Part shown: in pieces, positions 1-11,282 of the stretch
Position numbering within the stretch: position 1 is the first letter of the stretch
Layout: every line of letters starts with the position of its first letter
Assembly: GCF_030052815.1 (NCBI RefSeq)
Contig: NC_079503.1
Span: forward strand, 52,742,735-52,806,734
Reading direction: 5' to 3'
Length of the DNA stretch: 64,000 nt
Origin: Hevea brasiliensis
Lineage: Eukaryota > Streptophyta > Magnoliopsida > Malpighiales > Euphorbiaceae
Notes under the pieces: model-generated
Told to the model about the DNA's origin: nothing
The model's database searches: none
Seen by the model: only the letters and a program-made list of their open reading frames with translations
Made by a program: the position numbers and the translations under genes

Positions 1-2418
1 GCTTATGAAGTGGTAAGTGAATATTATAAGGGTCAATCAGTGACCATTTGAGGTATGTTGACCATAAATTGGACTGAAAAATGGCATGGCAAAGTGGAAT
101 GGTAGGCTGCCTAAAGACAGCAGCATGGTGGCTAAGAATTCAGTCCAATTGGACTGCCATAACTTTGGCTGTGTAGGTTCAATTGGTATTTGGCTAATTG
201 GACATGAAACTAGACATGTAATGACATAATTTTGCTGAAGAAACCAAGCCCAAAAGACCAAAGCAAGTGGACCAAAAGTTGGCCCCAATCCGGATACCCT
301 GCAAACAGCCCCTGCAGAATGACCAAATGAACAGTAACTGTTCATTTGGCCATAACTCACTGTAGATATGGTCAATTGACCTGAAATGTTTACAAAAACA
401 AGATAGGATATAGACAAACAACTTTCATGAAGAACATCACCCCAAATTATGCCATTAACCCATTCAAATTATTGGGCAAAGTTGAGTTATCAAACCTACA
501 ACTCTGCAGATTTTCATTTGAGCAGTAATGTTCGGAGGACTATAACTCTCTCTAGAAAACTCGGATTTAGGCGATTCTTGAACCGATGAAAACCTAAGGC
601 ATAGTAGAACATTTCATATGAAGAAAGTTAGGCCAAATTATGAACTTAACTTGATCAAATTACTGACCAAAGTTGGACCAAAATCTGCCAAAACCCAAAA
701 GTGCAGCATGAACAGTGCACGTGAACAGTAAACTTATTTTGGCCATAACATGAGCTACAAAACTCAAAATGTAGTGATTCAAAAAAGGAAATTCAACTAG
801 ACAGAATAAGGAACAACTTTCATGTTTACCGTTTCCTCAAATTCCCACTATAAAAATAACAAATGGAACAGAAAAGATGAAGCACCAAATCTAAAAATTT
901 CGTTCAATTAGCATTAAGCTTAGAAATGGTATTAGCAACCAATACCAACAAGTTTTAAATACAAAATGTGGTATGTTTGGGGTGTTAAAACCAATACACC
1001 TATTTTCTATCCAAAAGTCAACATTTTTGTTGACCAATGAGGTGAATAGTGACACCAAAACCAAAAATTGGTAATTTTGCCAAAATGACCTAAGCTTTGA
1101 GAAAGTGACCAAAACCAACAAGTTTTGAATATAAAATGTGGTATGTTGGGAGTACTAAAACCAATGTACCTATTGTATATGCAAAAGTCAACATTTTAGT
1201 TGACTAATGAAATGAATAGTGACATGAAAACTTGAAATTCAAAAATTGTGAAACTTAAAAGTGCAAAATGCCCTAGTAGGCCTAATGTGATTGGTTTGGA
1301 TAGGTTGGCATGCCAATAGGGTATTGTTTTAGCAGTACTGCGAAAGGCTTTATGCCGTATTCATGGCTTTTATGCCCGATTATGTGATATCATGGCTTTT
1401 TAGCCATACTGACTGCATACGTGGTAGACGTTCTGCGTCCCATGGTATGACGGCCCGAGACACCGCGGTGTCCAGTGCCAACGACCCGTTATCCAGTCCA
1501 GTCGTCCAGTATAGGTTACTTGGGCATGGAAAAGTATAACTATGATTAAACTGATTATTAAAGAAAATACGAAAATTAAGTATCAGGAATGATTACAAAA
1601 ATACAAAGAAGCTCAAGATCATTAAGAAAATAATTAACGAAATGCATGAAGAAGTTAATATCATAAAACATGATTAGCCCTCGACTAAAACAATAAGTGA
1701 GTAATTATTCATTTCTTATGAACACAATAGCAAGAAAATTATTATTTTTATTTGCATATTGTATTTTCTTATATTATTGGCACCACTAAGCTTTATGCTT
1801 AGCGCGTCGCTTTTGCAACGCGTGAGTGCATCAAGATTTGGATAGAGGGCCCAGTAGACCCGCAGTTGGGTAAGGCCGTTCACAGTTCTGCATAGTGTCC
1901 GTGTCACCTCAACTTCTGCAGTGCATTGGTAGGACACTAGGTGTCATTTTGGCATTCTGTAATAAATTTTGATTTTCTCATATGTAATGAAACTTATGTA
2001 ATGTATTTTGATTTTCATGTAAATAATGCAAATTTGTGTTTGTGAAAGGAAAAGTGAATACATAACTGTGACTTGTACATGATTATTACATGAGATGAAT
2101 GAATGATTAAATGAATGGTGAAAAATGTTGAGATTTTGATATTGAAGTTTGAGAGTGATGAGATGATTGAATATGATCATAGGAAGTATTTTTCACAGGT
2201 TCCGAAGAACTGTTTTCTCTATTTGTAGCCGGTATTCTGCCGGATTTTCTTTAAAATTTTCGGAACCTCAAATAAATTACAATTTCAATAAATGAATTAT
2301 ATTTCACAAGTTATTTTCAAAACTATGATAAAAATGAATTCAGATAAAATAGAGTGCTCCGGCACACTGAGTGGCATAACTTGCTCGGCTACATTGTAGT
2401 CGGGTAAGGGGTGTCACA
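1..2418 (+). mobile_element. 3' part of a chromovirus-type LTR (element F)
   Basis: The stretch ends in GTGTCACA at 2411-2418 and is not followed by a primer binding site, so it is either the 3' LTR of an element to the left or a solo LTR; its start lies outside the window. It has the same build as the LTRs of B and C: a series of diverged blocks around 'CATAACT' and 'GAACAGT' motifs (300-800), a tyrosine-like AT-rich stretch, a double hairpin at 1786-1822 and an AT-rich tail. It has no coding capacity. Short reading frames here are chance frames. Confidence 0.7.
1786..1822 (+). other. Double RNA hairpin in LTR F
   Basis: The first stem is CTAAGC (1786-1791) with GCTTAG (1797-1802) around a 5-base loop. 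The second is CGCGTCGC (1803-1810) with GCAACGCG (1815-1822) around TTTT, with one mismatch. The same pair of hairpins, with different stem sequences, occurs at matching places in LTRs B and C. Confidence 0.6.
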
Positions 2419-3300
2419 GGATTGCTACCACACTATTAACATCAATGTCGAATCGTTGGGATGAAATTACCCATCTTGTCAATTTCGAAGAAACCGCGAG
2501 CACCTCGAATACTCATTGTTGTCTCTAACTTTTTGAAATTGATGTTGGCTTTGACTTTACTATTCCTTTATTCTAATTTTTATGAGTTCAAGAATTTTGG
2601 GTAGTTGCATTGAATCTTGGCTCATTACATTTATGATGTTCTTCTTGTTCTTGAATCTTGATTTGTGTTGAATTTAGTTGTTCTTTTAAAAAAAAATTAA
2701 AATTGAAAATAATTTTAATGAGAGGAGTTATGGAGAAGGCAAGGTCTATAGGTGAGTGGTGAGGGTCTTTAGTATTAAGATTTGTTAATTAACCTACTTA
2801 AGAAATATTAATATTATTTTAATTACTTTATCAACTATGGTTAGCTAAAATAACTTAATTAGAGACAAATGTGGTTACCTCTATTAATTTAAGTATTTAA
2901 TTTCTTAAGTGTCATGTGGGACCCACCCATAAATAATAAAATATATCAAGCATCATGCCACATCAACAGGGGCACATTTCCCCCAATTTCAATTTCAAAG
3001 TTGAATAAATGTCAACCAAAATTTTAAATTTTGGTCAATTTATCCAAAATTAGAAGCATTGGATTAAAATGCTAGCCTTTACTTTTATTATACTTATGGA
3101 TTTGCTGTTATTTTATAATTTGAAATATGGAAATATTATGTAACTTATTATGGATATTTGGTGTTTTCTTGTATTGTTATGTGAGAATTATTAGTTTGAT
3201 TTGATGTTACTGTATTGATATTTTATTTTGATATTGGTTTTATTATTTTAATATTAGTGTTATTATTTTTGTTCATATTTTGACGTTAGAAATAAATAAT
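2419..3300. other. AT-rich spacer, no feature recognised
   Basis: I see no coding frame, no terminal repeats and no match to the other elements in the window. The bases right after LTR F (GGATT, 2419-2423) would be its target-site duplication if the element is complete to the left. Confidence 0.5.
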
Positions 3301-3315
3301 CTTGCAATTTAAGTG

Positions 3316-3505
3316 TAGGAACCAAGAACCAGAATCAGAACTAAAATAAAATTGGAACCAAAGTTAGAATCGAACCAGAATAAAAAAACACTTGGAACTA
3401 GAACTGAAACCCAAACTTCGATTCCGGTTCTGATTCTGATTCTAAAAAATACAAGAACTGAAGTTCGATTTCGATTCTTACAAAGAATCGAACCAGAATA
3501 AGCAA
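3316..3505. repeat. Imperfect GAACC/AGAATC simple repeat with inverted halves
   Basis: The left half repeats variants of GGAACCAGAATC; the right half (from about 3418) carries the complementary GATTCCGGTTCTGATTCT type. Together they form an imperfect inverted repeat. It resembles low-complexity scraps common in plant genomes; I cannot assign a family. Confidence 0.4.
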
Positions 3506-3539
3506 CTCACATCCCTAGGTGACATGAATTATCTTGATG

Positions 3540-3843
3540 TAAATTTTTGTATTGTGAACCCCATGCGATTATTGCATATTCATGTGCTTGAAACTAAATA
3601 TTTTATATTATGTTTTATTTCCTTAAAATAGGCTTTTCCATACTGAGCCCCCAGCTCACCCCTCTTCTTTGTCTTTCCCTTCAGATACAAGCATAGAATA
3701 TGCAATCATTAGGCTTCCTTAGGCGAGTTTCAGAGGCTATTGCCTCTATTTTGCTTAAAGGTATATATATATTTTGTGGAACTTTTCTTTTCAAATGACA
3801 TGTAATTTTTCTATTTTACTATTGTGTTTTGCCACTTTGTATT
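3540..3843 (+). mobile_element. Possible remnant of an LTR R/U5 region
   Basis: The segment contains TACTGAGC-CCCCA-GCTCA (stem 3644-3648 with 3654-3658), the same kind of hairpin as in LTRs F, B and C, followed by a pyrimidine tract and TTCAG. No clean LTR end (GTGACA or similar) is visible before element A starts at 3844. It may be what was left of an LTR into which A inserted. Confidence 0.35.
3839..3843. repeat. Left target-site duplication GTATT of composite A/G
   Basis: GTATT lies directly before the LTR start TGTAACACCCC at 3844. The same five bases follow the inverted short LTR at 11511-11515. The match fits a single integration event for the whole 3844-11510 unit. Confidence 0.55.
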
Positions 3844-4281
3844 TGTAACACCCCAAACCTCCGAGTTGTGAATAGTACCATTTTTGGCATGTGACTAGTA
3901 CTATTCAAAGACAACTTGAGGATCAAAAATAAATAGAAAATTAATAGAGATAGACACAATAAAAATTCAAATGACCCAAAAATATAAGGACTCACCAGGT
4001 ATATTGAAAAAGAGGGATTATGACCCGATGAGGGGCATTTTTGTTAATTCACCTCAAGAGTTGACTTTTGACCAAAATGTTAATTAATTTAAGTGAAATT
4101 AATGAATTGAATTATGGAATAATTTTTTTTAGGAAAAGAATTCAAGTACAAAGTGAAAGGAAAATAAAAGAAACAAAAATCTAGAATTTTAAGTCCATTT
4201 TGATCCAATTAAAATTTTAGGACCAATGGGCTTTGGAAAACTCAATTAAAATTAAATAAATAAATCAAAAATTGGGATAAG

Positions 4282-4288
4282 TATAAAA
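4282..4288 (+). promoter_or_regulatory. TATA box of LTR A
   Basis: TATAAAA is followed within about 25 bases by a long CT-rich stretch (4300-4420), the usual look of a plant LTR promoter. Confidence 0.5.
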
Positions 4289-5285
4289 GGAAGTCATCTT
4301 CCTCCCTCCCTCATTTAGTTGCCCTCCCACATACCTCCTCTCCCTCTATTTTCTTTCTTCTCTCTTCATTCTTCCACTTACAACCTCTCTCAACCCTTGA
4401 TTTTCTCCACTTTTTCTCCATGGGTTTTCTATCTAATTGGTAGAAAACATCAAATTTATGTTTCATTGAGAGATCAGAAGCTAAGAGAACAAAAGAGTTA
4501 GAAGAAATTGAAGATTAGAAGTAGTCACTTGAGGTAAGTTTCTTTTCATATTAGATTAGTTGTATAAGCTTTGAATGAAGTTAACTTATGATGAAATTTT
4601 ATGAGAAATTGAAAGGAAACATGCATGGAACCTAAACTAGGGTTTTGGCCAACTTAGGGAAAATTAGAGTTTTGATATATTTTAGTTAAATTGATGATAA
4701 ATCTAAGTTAGATTGAGGTAGTATGCATGATTGGGAGTAGTAAGATTTCATGGGATTATATAAATTAAATTATGGAAGATTAGGGTTCATGGGAAAATTG
4801 GGTTTTAGTACTAAAGAGTGAAATTAGTGTGTGTAGTGTTAAATTATGGTCATCTGAGGTTTATTTAGTTTGAATTGACATTGGGTTGATGAATGGAGGT
4901 AATGAAATGATAGGATTAGAGAAATTGCAAACTTTGGTGTTTGAAAATTGTAGGTTTTGTGTTAGGAAGTGCCATTGATGTGTCAATGCTAAATTATAGT
5001 CATTTTGGGTGAATTAAATGTGAATTGAGGTTGGTTAGTGGAAGTAATTTAAGAAATGAAAAATTTAACTTATGGCAGAATTTTACACACTGAATTCAGT
5101 GTGTTTGGAAGCCCATAACTTGAGCTACACAACTCCAATTGGTGTGAAACTAAATGGAAATGAAACTTAAGACATAGGGCTATAATTTTCGTGAAGATAC
5201 TCTGCCCTGAAAATGACCTTAAACTATCCGAAATGAGCCTTGAACTTGGAGACAGAAATCTGGAACCTGCAGAATTTGACTATAT

Positions 5286-5669
5286 GAACAGTAAATTTTG
5301 CATGGCCATAAATCTCTCTAGAAAACTCCAATTTAGGCAAATCTTGAACCGATGGAAACCCAAGATATAGTAGAACATTTCATATGAAGAACTTGAGGCC
5401 AAATTATAGACTTAACCCAATCAAATTGCTGAGCAAAGTTCAATCACTGAATCTGCAGAATTACAGATTTACCATACGAACAGTAAACTTTGCATGGCCA
5501 TAACTCTCTCTAGAAAATTCCAATTTAGGCGATTCTTAAACCGATGGAAACCTAAGACATAGTAGAACATTTCATATGAAGAACATTAGACCAAATTATG
5601 GACTTAACTTGATCAAATTGCTAAACGAAGTTGGATCGATAAATCTGCTAGAACTAAATCTGCAGCATG
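5286..5669 (+). repeat. 192-bp direct repeat inside LTR A
   Basis: Two clear copies start with GAACAGTAAA at 5286 and 5478. Each holds CATGGCCATAA, TCTCTAGAAAA, ACCGATGGAAACC and CATTTCATATGAAGAA in the same order. A third, more diverged copy follows from 5669. A related copy is seen in LTR F at about 530-640. Confidence 0.75.
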
Positions 5670-6236
5670 AACAGTGACGTGAATAGTAATCGTGTTTTGG
5701 GCATAACTTGAGTTACACAGCTCCGAATTAGGTGATTAAAAAATGAAAAATAAAGTTAAGACCTAGATGAACAATTTTCATGAAGAACACCTCATCAAAT
5801 TATGATCGAAACTAGGTAAAAATTGGGTTCAAAATTGGGGCACCAAGTTGTCCAAAACCAAAATTTTCTAAAATTTGCAAAGCTAACTTAGGATGCATTA
5901 GACATGCATGTAATGAGTTTTTGACAGCAATTGAGATTGGTATTGAGGTATTTTATTTGTGTATTTTCAGTAGAAAAATAATTTGAAACGGACAAGGAAT
6001 AGTGAGTAAAGAGAAAGGATAGCATTGAAGGTTTGTGCACAACTAACCTTTTCTTCATTTTTAAACTTGTAAATTGCTTGGAATGTGTTAAATTGAATGA
6101 GTTGCTTTGAACAAGTTTACTTTGATTGAAAATATGGTTGTTCTCTTGCATTTAAGAAATTTGAGTGTTACCACCTTTATATGGATATTATAATGAATTT
6201 AAATGTGTTTATTGGTTTATAAATGTGATTGTTAAA

Positions 6237-6248
6237 TGGTATCAGAGC
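6237..6248 (+). other. Primer binding site, initiator Met tRNA
   Basis: TGGTATCAGAGC is the complement of the 3' end of plant initiator Met tRNA, the usual primer of chromoviruses. Confidence 0.85.
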
Positions 6249-6420
6249 TTTGGTTTTTATACAAGTTTTGAAATTGCATGTTTGAAAAAAATTTTGATAA
6301 GTGCAATTGCTCAACTGTCATTAATTGATACATATAGTGTATTACATCATAAATATGGACTAATGGAGGGAAATCTCCTTGTCTTGGTTGTCCAGGGAGT
6401 AGAATTCTTTGTGATTCAAT

Positions 6421-8710
6421 ATGGAAGAGGGGGATCACACAGTAGAGAAATCAGTAGCAGCTGAGGTACAAGGGGAAGCCCCAGCTCCTCAGAATGCCAG
6501 TGGATCGGCTGCACCCATCCCACCAATGCAGTTTCCTGCTCAGTTCGCTCAGTAGATGGCTGAACTATTTCAGCAAATGGCTGGCAATATACCAGTCCAA
6601 GCTCCTGTGCAAGCACCTCCAGTGCAACCACCATCCCCAGCCAGACAACCTGACAAGTTAATGAAGTATGGGGCAACAGAGTTCAAGGGTACAGTGGACC
6701 CATTGGAAGCTGAGCAATGGTTAAAACGGATGGAGAGGGTCTTCAAGAAATTGCACTGCACAGATAAGTTGAAGTTTGAATATTCAATTTCCCTGTGGCA
6801 TGGAGATGCATATGAGTGGTGGAAAACCATTCCCCACAATTTGGCTGAGCCGCCAGTGCTGACATGGGATGACTTTCTAAGGGAGTTTAGACAAAAGTAT
6901 GTTGCTGATACCTATGTGGATATGAAGCTACAGGAGTTTCTCAATTTGAAGCAAGGGAACAAGACTGTAGCCGAGTATGAGAGAGACTTTTCTCGCCTCA
7001 GCCACTATGCTGGAAGCCTACTCACTACCAGTAGAGACAGATACAAACGGTTTGAGGCCGGTTTGAGGCCTAGTTTGAGATTGCAAGTGGTTGGGTTTCG
7101 ACATGACAACTTCTCTGGGTTGATATCACAGGCCCTTGAATTGGAAAGGATAGAACTAGAAGGGGCATTTGAGAAGGTAACCATTGAAAAAGAGAAGAGC
7201 AGTAAGCCTATAGGTCAGAGTCCCAATAACAATTCGGGTAAGAGAAAGAGCTTTGGGGGACCAAGTAACAGAGGATCTAGTAGGGGAAGATTCTTAGGGC
7301 AGAGGCCACCTAGATTCGGACAGCAGACATCTAGGGGTTCCTTTCCTACTCGTACCTGTGAAACCTGTGGCTGGAATCATGGAGGAGTATGTTATAAGGC
7401 CATAGGAGCCTGTTACAACTGTGGTGGAAGTGGGCATTTTGCTAGAGATTGCACTAGTTCTCACAGGTCTGGGCTGCCTACCACCATTGAGGGATCTGTT
7501 TAAGGTTCTGCTTCCAGAGGACAATAGACAACTAGTAGAGGCAGAGGCAGGGGTAGAGGTAACACTTCTGGCAGCCAGGGCATAGTGAGCCAACCAGAGC
7601 AGAGTGGTGCACCAGTCAGGGTGTACACCATGCTCCAGAGGGATGAAGCTGAGACATCAGATGTTGTGGCTGGTACTTTCTCCATCTTTGGTAGAGATGT
7701 ATATGTACTGTTTGACCCTGGTTCTACATATTCTTATACTAGTGCCAATATTGCATGTTCTGTTGCCACTTCTTGCTTAAAAATGGATTATGATGTGCTA
7801 GTGACTAGCCCTTTAGGACAAGAGGTTAGGGTGAACAAATTGTATAAGGATTGTCCTTTGGTGATCCAAGGACATACATTCCTGTCAAACTTAATTGGCA
7901 TGCCCTTCCGAGATTATGATATCATCTTGGGCATGGATTGGTTAGCCAAGCATCAAGTCATGATCGACTGTAGACTGAAGACAGTCACTTTTGGTCTTCC
8001 TGAGTATGCAAACGTAGTGATACACGGGGAGAGGCAATTATTGCCATCCAACATCATTTCAGCTGCACTTGCTAGAAAGATGATTAGAAAGGGATGTGAA
8101 GCTTATCTAGCTCATGTGATAGACACGCAGGTGGGGAGTCCAGATCTTAAAGATATTCCTATGGTATGGGATTTTTCGGATGTCTTTCCGGAAGAATTGC
8201 CGGGATTACCTCCGAAAAGAGAGGTGCAGTTTGAAATTGAGACTATGCCTGGTGTGAAGCCAATGTCCATCACTCCTTTTAGGATGGCACCTGCTGAGTT
8301 GAAAGAGTTAAAGGTGCAATTGTAGGAATTATTAGATAAGGGTTTCATCCGCCCTAGCATGTCACCTTGGGGAGCACCAGTATTATTTGTGAAGAAAAAG
8401 GATGGTACTCTCTGCCTATGCATAGACTACAGACAATTGAATAAGGTGACCATAAAGAATAGATATCCTCTGCCATGGATCGATGATTTATTTGATCAGT
8501 TGAAGGATGCAACTGTATTCTCCAAAATTAACTTGAGATCGGGCTACTACCAGTTGAGGGTGTAGGAGAAAAGTATTCCTAAAACTGCCTTTAGGACTCG
8601 GTATGGCCACTATGAGTTCTTAGTAATGCCATTTGGGTTGACTAATGCTCCAGCTACTTTTATGGGCCTGATGAACACTATCTTCAGGCCATATTTGGAT
8701 CAGTTTGTTG
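6421..8710 (+). pseudogene. Element A gag-pol (gag, protease, N-terminal half of RT), broken
   Basis: A single frame from ATG 6421 (MEEGDH) carries gag and pol together, as in Tekay/Del chromoviruses. In order: gag domain (about residues 95-210, with DAYEWWKTI and EYERDFSRLSHYA), zinc knuckle CYNCGGSGHFARDC (from residue 331), aspartic protease with FDPGST (Asp at about residue 432), and RT fingers and palm through [16 protein letters not shown]. Stops lie in frame at 6553, 7501, 8323 and 8563; the other copies here have Gln codons at those places. The frame is otherwise open, so decay is by point mutation. The coding sequence stops at RT residues QFVV, just before the catalytic FIDD box, where a TGGTAT microhomology joins it to a short-LTR element. 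It cannot be functional. Confidence 0.9.
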
Positions 8711-8781
8711 TGGTATCAGAGCTGGACTCCCTCTAGTATGGTGTGTGGTGCGAGGATGCACCAGGCGAAAGCTGGTGGGCT
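8711..8781 (+). mobile_element. Primer site and internal stub of a short-LTR (TRIM-like) element
   Basis: TGGTATCAGAGC (8711-8722) is a second initiator-Met primer site. It is followed by only about 50 bases and a purine-rich end before the short LTR starts at 8782. This is the layout of a TRIM-type, non-coding LTR element: primer site, tiny interior, polypurine tract. Its left LTR is missing because the RT sequence of A joins directly at the shared TGGTAT. Confidence 0.6.
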
Positions 8782-9009
8782 TGTCACGACCCAGGGATGG
8801 GGTTGGGACGTGCTTGTTCAACCAACTACGCACTAGGGTGGATTCATGTCCCACATCGGAAACAGGAAGGAAAGATTTAGGCCATATATGTGGGAGCCTT
8901 CCTCACCTGGTCAGCATGCTTTTGGGAATGAAACCTCCCAAGGGACAAATTCGTGAGGCCCACGGGCCAAAGCGGACAATACTGATTGGAGATGGATTGG
9001 GCTGTTACA
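8782..9009 (+). mobile_element. Short LTR, 228 bp, plus-strand copy
   Basis: It starts TGTCACGACCC and ends GGGCTGTTACA. An inverted copy of the same 228-base length sits at 11283-11510, where it directly precedes a primer site and a gag leader; that placement shows it is an LTR. It holds no reading frame of note. Confidence 0.75.
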
Positions 9010-10099
9010 TTGTGCTTCCTTTAAAATGGTCTGCCTCAGTTCAACATTCTCAGGAATGCACATTCTGCCCTTATATAACAACAAGCTCTCATCATTTACT
9101 GATAATTCTGGTTTCTTGCCATCCCGATCCTCTTCCATCAACTTCACATACTTATCATACTTCTATGCAACTGCTTTAATTTGTTCTGCCAGCATTGGCT
9201 TCACTTGCCAAGTAACTACCATTTGACCATCTTCATTAATCTCCAAATTAGCATGCAATGCCCTTAACTCATGCACCATGGACAATGGAGAAACCCTCAA
9301 ACCAGCCATAGTCTTACGACTTAAAGCATCAGCTACAATATTAGCTTTTCCAGGCTGATAGTCTATTAAATAATCATAATATTTTATCAGCTCTAACCAT
9401 CTCCTCTGCCTCAAATTTAACTCCTTCTGTGTGCCCAGGTATTTCAAACTTTTATGATCTGTGTATATATAATATCTCTCTCCATACAAGTAATGTCTCC
9501 AGATCTTCAAGGCAAAAACAATGGTTGCTAGCTCCAAGTCATGTGTAGGATAATTCCTCTCATGCAGTTTAAGCTGGCATGAAGCATAGGCAATGACATT
9601 TCTATCTTGCACCAACACACAGCCTAATCCGTTATGAGAAGCATCACTGTATATGGTATACTCCTTACCCAAAGTGGGCAAGGTTAAGACTGGAGCTTCA
9701 ATTAAACGCCTCTTTAACTCATCAAAACTTTCCTAGCATCGATCAGTCCACTGAAATTTTACATCCTTCCTAAGTAGCTTGGTCAGTGGAGATGCTAGCA
9801 TGGAGAATCCCTTCACAAACCTTCGGTAATACTCTGCTAAACCAAGGAAACTCCGAACTTCCGTGACATTTCTAGGTGGCTTCCAATTAAGAATGGCTTT
9901 TACTTTGCTAGGATCCACCTGGATACCTTCTATAAATACAATATGCCCCAAAAATGAAATCTCCTTTAGCCAAAACTCACATTTCGACAGTTTGGCATAC
10001 AACTGCTTCTCCCTCAAAGTCTGCAATACTAGCCTCAACTGTTTATCGTGTTCCTCTGCATTCTTTGAGTACACCAAAATATCATCAATGAGCACCACA
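9010..10099 (-). pseudogene. Element G pol fragment (RT C-half, RNase H, start of integrase), broken
   Basis: Read on the minus strand from about 10099, one frame gives the RT catalytic box ([10 protein letters not shown]), the RT thumb/connection ([17 protein letters not shown]), RNase H with [13 protein letters not shown], the ELATIVFAL and YIYTDHKSL blocks and ADALSRK, then the first residues of integrase (ILKEA). Stops at 9733 and 9163 sit where other copies have Gln-type codons. The fragment ends at 9010 against the short LTR, before the integrase zinc finger. It begins exactly where the plus-strand arm of A ends in RT, so the two arms together split one RT gene at the same TGTGGT site. 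Confidence 0.85.
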
Positions 10100-11095
10100 G
10101 TTGTAACAGGCTCCTATGGCCTTATAACATACTCCATGATTCCTGCCACAGGTTTCACAGGTACGAGTAGGAAAGGAACCCCTAGATGTCTGCTGTCTGA
10201 ATCTAGGTGGCCTCTGCCCTGAGAATCTTCCCCTACTAGATCCTCTGTTACTTGGTCCCCCAAAGCTTTTTCTCTTACCCGAATTGTTACTAGGACTCTG
10301 ACCTATAGGCTTACTGCTTTTCTCTTTTTCAGTGGTTACCTTCCCAAATGCCCCTTCCAGTTTTATCCTTTCCAATTCAAGGGCCTGTGATATCAACCCA
10401 GAGAAGTTGTCATGTCGAAACCCAACCACTTGCAATCTTAAACTAGGCCTCAAACCAGCCTCAATCCATTTGTATTTGTCTCTACTGATAGTGAGTAGGC
10501 TTCTAGCATAGTGGCTGAGGCGAGAAAAGTCTCTCTCATACTCGGCTACAGTCATGTTCCCTTGCTTCAAATTGAGAAACTCCTATAGCTTTATATCCAC
10601 ATAGGTATCAAGAACATACTTCTATCTAAACTCCCTTAGAAAGTCATCCCATGTCAGCACTAGCGACTCAGCCAAACTGTGGGAAATGGTCTTCCACCAC
10701 TCATATGCATCTCCATGCAGCAGGGAAATTGAATATTCAAACTTCAACTCATCTGTGCAGTGCAATTTCTTGAAGACCCTCTCTATCTGTTCTAACCATT
10801 GCTCAGCTTTCAATGGGTCCACTGTACCCTTGAACTCTGTTGCCCCATACTTCATTAACTTGTCATATTGTTTGGCTGGGGATGGTGGTTGCACTAAAGG
10901 TGCTTGTACAGGAGCTTGGACTGGTGTATTGCCAGCCATTTGCTGAAATAGTGCAGCCATCTGCTGAGCGAACTGAGCAGAAAACTGCATGGGTGGGATG
11001 GGTGCAGCCGATCTACTGGCATTCTAAGGAGCTGGGGCTTCCCCCTGTACCTCAGCTGCAACTTATTGCTCTACTGTGTGATCCCCCTCTTCCAT
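10094..11095 (-). pseudogene. Element G gag fragment, broken
   Basis: From ATG 11095 (MEEGDH) this is a close relative of A's gag: gag domain with DAYEWWKTI, the EYERDFSRLSHYA block, a basic RG-rich linker, and the first half of the zinc knuckle (CYNCG). In-frame stops lie at 11063, 11024 and in the 10580-10625 stretch, mostly Gln to TAG/TAA. At 10094-10099 the zinc-knuckle codons join RT through the shared six bases TGTGGT, deleting the rest of gag, the protease and the first half of RT. The join also shifts the frame. Confidence 0.85.
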
Positions 11096-11267
11096 ATTGA
11101 ATCACAAAGAATTCTACTCCCTGGACAACCAAGACAAGGAGATTTCCCTCTATTAGTCCATATTTATGATGTAATGCACTATATGTATCAATTAATGACA
11201 GTTGAGCAGTTGTACTTATTAAATTTTTTTTCAAACATGCAATTTCAAAACTTGTATAAAAACCAAA

Positions 11268-11279
11268 GCTCTGATACCA
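11268..11279 (-). other. Primer binding site of element G
   Basis: TGGTATCAGAGC on the minus strand, three bases (TTG) after the short LTR end at 11283. The leader beyond it is nearly the same as the leader of A after 6248. Confidence 0.85.
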
Positions 11280-11282
11280 CAA

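Larger units (their letters stand above)
3844..6236 (+). mobile_element. 5' LTR of chromovirus A, truncated at its 3' side
   Basis: It starts with TGTAACACCCC, as LTRs B and C do, and runs to the primer site at 6237. It has a TATA box at 4282 followed by a pyrimidine-rich leader, then diverged repeats, then a stretch around 6030-6050 (GTTTGTGCACAAC-type) that in B lies about 1.3 kb before the LTR end. The double hairpin and the GTGTGACA end found in B and C are missing, so the R/U5 part has been deleted or replaced; the last bases before the primer site are GATTGTTAAA. Confidence 0.75.

Noticed and set aside
8745..9179. Plus-strand frame of 144 codons across the short LTR
   Set aside because: It runs through LTR sequence and then antisense to the pol fragment; it has no protein-like features of its own.
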